Positions 5,695 to 7,843 of a stretch of 7,843 bases of DNA are shown piece by piece. The stretch is from an uncultured Selenomonas sp. GTDB lineage: Bacteria; Bacillota; Negativicutes; Selenomonadales; Selenomonadaceae. The stretch lies in assembly GCA_947097535.1 (NCBI GenBank), contig CAMURM010000058.1, positions 1-7,843 on the forward strand, read 5' to 3'. The position numbers and the translations under genes were made by a program. The notes below the pieces were generated by a model. It was not told the origin of the DNA. It ran no database searches and saw nothing but the letters and a program-made list of their open reading frames with translations. How positions within the stretch are numbered: position 1 is the first letter of the stretch; every line of letters starts with the position of its first letter.

Positions 5695-6374
5695 GAGCGG
5701 CTCTCCTTCCTGCGGTAGACGATGGGACTGCGCGTCAGATAGAGGAACGGGAAGCTCAGACAATGCACGAGACGCGTGAACGGAAAGAGAATCGCCGTCA
5801 CCATCCACAGCAGCATGTGCGCGCGGAACACGAACGGCACGCCCTCCATCAGCGAAACGTCGGGAGAGAACGCAAGGAGCGAGCGGAACCACGGCGAAAT
5901 CGTCGCGCGGTAGTCAAAAGCGAAGCCGCCCAGGGCGTTCGACAGCGTCCCCGCGCAGCCCGTCAGGATGGCGAGGAAGAGCACGAGGTAGAGCCAGCGA
6001 TCCATGCACGAGGTATTGACCTGCATGTAGTCTTTGCCCAGAAAGCGACGCTTCAAGAGCAGCAGGAAGCCGAAGAAAAACAGGATGCCCGCCGGTATGC
6101 CGCCCGCCAGCGCGATGATGTGATAGAGATGCTCGTTGATTCCCGCCGCTTCCGTACAGACCTTCGGGATGAGCACGCCGATGATGTGACCGCCCAAGGC
6201 CATGAAGAGGCCGAGGTGGAACATCGGGCCGGCAATCTTCAAATCATTCTTCGAGAGAAATTCGCTCGATTTCGTCGTCCAACCGCGCTCCATCAAGACG
6301 TAGCGCGCTATCGTGCCGCCTATGAGCACGGTGAAAGCGATGTAGGGCAGTACGCCCCAAAAGAACTCATTCAT
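5691..6374 (-). CDS. narI: Respiratory nitrate reductase gamma subunit NarI (cytochrome b)
   Basis: NarI is the membrane anchor of NarGHI. It oxidises quinol at the outer face of the membrane and passes electrons through two b hemes to NarH. The product has 227 residues, as expected for NarI (225 in E. coli). About five hydrophobic segments are visible, near residues 4-28, 48-70, 82-108, 126-147 and 182-206. The four heme-ligand histidines fall at His53 and His63 (in FHLGLFMALGGH), His186 (FRAH) and His204 (RLVH), closely matching 56, 66, 187 and 205 of E. coli NarI. The ATG at 6374-6372 overlaps the narJ stop as ATGA and has a GGGGA ribosome binding site about 8 bases upstream. A longer in-frame start at 6392 would add six residues without membrane or motif support. 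Its stop overlaps the GTG of the next gene, tying Moco genes directly to the reductase operon. Confidence 0.96.
   Translation of the reverse strand: MNEFFWGVLPYIAFTVLIGGTIARYVLMERGWTTKSSEFLSKNDLKIAGPMFHLGLFMALGGHIIGVLIPKVCTEAAGINEHLYHIIALAGGIPAGILFFFGFLLLLKRRFLGKDYMQVNTSCMDRWLYLVLFLAILTGCAGTLSNALGGFAFDYRATISPWFRSLLAFSPDVSLMEGVPFVFRAHMLLWMVTAILFPFTRLVHCLSFPFLYLTRSPIVYRRKESRS
5703..5713 (-). promoter_or_regulatory. Strong ribosome binding site deciding a GTG start for the MoeA-like gene
   Basis: AGGAAGGAGAG on the coding strand lies within the last codons of narI. Its GGAG is 8 bases before the GTG at 5694, ideal spacing, and 23 bases before the ATG at 5679, too far. It therefore favours the GTG that overlaps the narI stop. 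Confidence 0.65.
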
Positions 6375-6895
6375 GCTGCATCCCCTTCCCATCTCTCCGC
6401 CTGCATGAGCACGACGTCCAAAAGAAAAGCATAGGCGAGCTTCGCCTCGATGAAGCGGTCGCGCAGGAGCTTGAGCTTGTCCTTCATCGTGCGAAAGACC
6501 TCCGCCGCCTTCTCTTCGGGCAGGGCGGCGGCAAGCTCCAAGAGCGCCGGCAAATAGTCGGGAAGCTCGTTCTGCGTGTCGAAGCCGTTCTTGAGAAACA
6601 GCTGCTTGTAGACGTGCATCTCGCTCGCCTGCTTGCCGAAGTCCGTGCGATCCTGCGTCGTCAGGTAGAGATTCGTGTTCGGCGAGAACTCGAAAGAGCG
6701 CACATACTGCTCTTCGTAAGCCTTATTGCCGAGCTCCTGCGCGTAGTCAAAAAGCTCTTCCAAGACTTCTCGCGCCTGCTTCGTCTCAATCTCTGCCGCC
6801 GCGGCGCGGCAGGCGTCGAAATCCTGCCACCACGCCTCGCTCGGGTACTCCAAAAGATATGCCGCGAGCTTCAGCAGCTTCTTGTACTCTTCCAT
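6371..6895 (-). CDS. narJ: Nitrate reductase assembly chaperone NarJ
   Basis: NarJ is a cytoplasmic chaperone of the NarJ/DmsD/TorD superfamily. It binds apo-NarG, helps load the bis-MGD cofactor and delays membrane attachment; it is not part of the final enzyme. The product has 174 residues, shorter than E. coli NarJ (236) but near the size seen in Gram-positive bacteria. It is mostly helical and shows LAAYLLEYPSEAWW at the N-terminus, YVRSFEFSPNTNLYLTTQD in the middle and ELPDYLPALLELAAALPEE, all typical of the family. The ATG at 6895-6893 shares one base with the narH stop (TGATG), and GGGAGG lies about 7 bases upstream. A TTG two codons earlier is less likely. It overlaps narI by 4 bases downstream. 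The conserved narH-narJ-narI order supports the call. Confidence 0.95.
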   Translation of the reverse strand: MEEYKKLLKLAAYLLEYPSEAWWQDFDACRAAAAEIETKQAREVLEELFDYAQELGNKAYEEQYVRSFEFSPNTNLYLTTQDRTDFGKQASEMHVYKQLFLKNGFDTQNELPDYLPALLELAAALPEEKAAEVFRTMKDKLKLLRDRFIEAKLAYAFLLDVVLMQAERWEGDAA

Positions 6896-7843
6896 CAGCA
6901 ACCTCCCGGGCAGACATAGCCCGCGCTGCCCTGCAGCTCGCGCAGACGCTCGTGCGTCTCCGCCTGCAGTCCCGCCGGAATGACGACGCGATCCCTGCGC
7001 TTGGCAACGGCGAGCAGCCGATACATCGCCTCGTACTCCGCCTCATGCAGGGAAAGCTCTGCCGGCACAGACTCCTTCGTCTCCTTGCTGCGCATGACCG
7101 TGCGCATTTCCAAGAGCCGCGCGAGCGTATTCTTGACGACGGCGACGTCGCCCGCCGCGAAGAGCTGCGCCAGGTATTCGAGCGGGATGCGCATGTCCGC
7201 TGCGTCGGGCAGGTAGACCTCCGCTTCCACATGCTTCAAAATCGGCGAGAGCGGCGGGATGTACCAGACCATCGGCAGCGTGCGGTACTCGGGATGCAGC
7301 GGCAGAGCGATCTGCCACTGACGGATGATCTTGTCGACGGGCGAACGCTCCGCCGCATGAATCCACGCATCGGAAATGCCCGCCTCACGCGCCGCCTTCT
7401 GCACTTCCCTGTCGCGCGGATCGAGGAAGATGCCGCGCTCGCTCGCAGGAATGTGCGCGGCATTTTCCGTCTTCGCCGCCTCTTCCACCTTGTCCATGTC
7501 GTAGAAAATCACGCCCATGTAGCGGATGCGCCCGACGCAGGTGTCGGTGCAGACCGTCGGGAGGCCGTTTTCCAGACGCGGATAGCACAAGACGCACTTC
7601 TCCGCCTTGTTCGACTTCCAGTTGTAATAGATCTTCTTGTACGGACAGGCTGGCACGCAGTGCCGCCAGCCGCGGCAGACGTCCTGCGAGATGAGGACAA
7701 CGCCGTCCTCGTCTCGCTTGTAGATCGCGCCCGAAGGACATGCGGCGACGCAGGCGGGATTCAGACAGTGGTTGCAGAGGCGCGGCAAATACTTCATGAA
7801 GAGATCGTGAAATTCCAGCTTGATCTTCTCGCCGAGCTTCTTC
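6895..7843 (-). CDS. narH: Respiratory nitrate reductase beta subunit NarH, C-terminal part (5' end outside window)
   Basis: NarH carries four iron-sulfur clusters and relays electrons from NarI hemes to the molybdenum site of NarG. The frame is open to the right edge, and 315 residues of about 500 are visible. The methionine at 7797 is internal (FHDLFMKYLPRLC), not a start. Three ferredoxin-type motifs are seen, numbering from the first visible codon: CNHCLNPACVAACP (Cys23, 26, 31, 35); CRGWRHCVPACP (Cys56, Trp59, Cys62, Cys66), where Trp replaces one cysteine as in known NarH and gives a [3Fe-4S] cluster; and CVLC-x11-C-x3-C (83, 86, 98, 102). The signature WIHAAERSPVDKII and the segment LPMVWYIPPLSP are also typical. 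The first CxxC cluster motif lies outside the window. The tail ends CPGGC. The stop shares a base with the narJ start. narG should be to the right. Confidence 0.97.
   Translation of the reverse strand, partial: KKLGEKIKLEFHDLFMKYLPRLCNHCLNPACVAACPSGAIYKRDEDGVVLISQDVCRGWRHCVPACPYKKIYYNWKSNKAEKCVLCYPRLENGLPTVCTDTCVGRIRYMGVIFYDMDKVEEAAKTENAAHIPASERGIFLDPRDREVQKAAREAGISDAWIHAAERSPVDKIIRQWQIALPLHPEYRTLPMVWYIPPLSPILKHVEAEVYLPDAADMRIPLEYLAQLFAAGDVAVVKNTLARLLEMRTVMRSKETKESVPAELSLHEAEYEAMYRLLAVAKRRDRVVIPAGLQAETHERLRELQGSAGYVCPGGC
6898..6912 (-). promoter_or_regulatory. Ribosome binding site for narJ inside the end of narH
   Basis: GGGAGG on the coding strand lies about 7 bases before the narJ ATG, within the last codons of narH. 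With the TGATG stop/start overlap it marks a reinitiation-type coupling of NarH and NarJ synthesis and decides the narJ start. Confidence 0.7.

Noticed and set aside
6895..7797. narH starting at the methionine at 7797
   Set aside because: The frame continues open to the right edge with NarH-like sequence, and NarH's first cluster motif must lie further upstream, so this Met is internal.

Overview
This window is a compact, GC-rich segment with every supportable gene on the minus strand, so transcription runs from the right edge to the left. It is the downstream part of a respiratory nitrate reductase operon that continues into genes for making the molybdenum cofactor (Moco) which that enzyme needs. 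Strong AGGAGG-type ribosome binding sites, the short NarJ, and the MOSC-MogA and MoeA-like proteins typical of anaerobic Firmicutes suggest an anaerobic or facultative member of the Bacillota. A high-GC Negativicute (Selenomonas or a relative) is my best guess, but it is inference and cannot be proved from this window.

Layout in transcription order: narH (electron-transfer subunit, 5' end cut off by the right edge), narJ (assembly chaperone), narI (membrane cytochrome b subunit), a divergent MoeA-like molybdopterin-binding protein with a cysteine-rich tail, moeA (molybdate insertion), an 87-base spacer, moaA (first step of Moco synthesis), a MOSC-MogA fusion, a MobA-MobB fusion, a 97-base spacer, and the first 51 codons of a narK-type nitrate/nitrite transporter that runs off the left edge. 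narG should lie just beyond the right edge.

The genes form a functional chain. NarK would move nitrate in and nitrite out. NarI takes electrons from quinol and NarH passes them to NarG (not seen). NarJ holds apo-NarG for cofactor loading. MoaA, MogA, MoeA and MobA cover cyclisation of GTP, adenylylation of molybdopterin, molybdate insertion and GMP attachment, giving the bis-MGD form that NarG uses. moaC, moaD, moaE and moeB are not in the window and must be elsewhere. Most junctions are 1-4 base overlaps or gaps of a few bases (TGATG, ATGA, GTGA twice), which suggests translational coupling. Only the spacers before moaA and before narK could hold independent signals.

I found no CRISPR array, tRNA, rRNA, insertion sequence or clearly new system. 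The points most worth a second look are the tandem pair of MoeA-family proteins, the Cys-rich tail on the divergent one, the two domain fusions, and the altered motif in the MobB domain.
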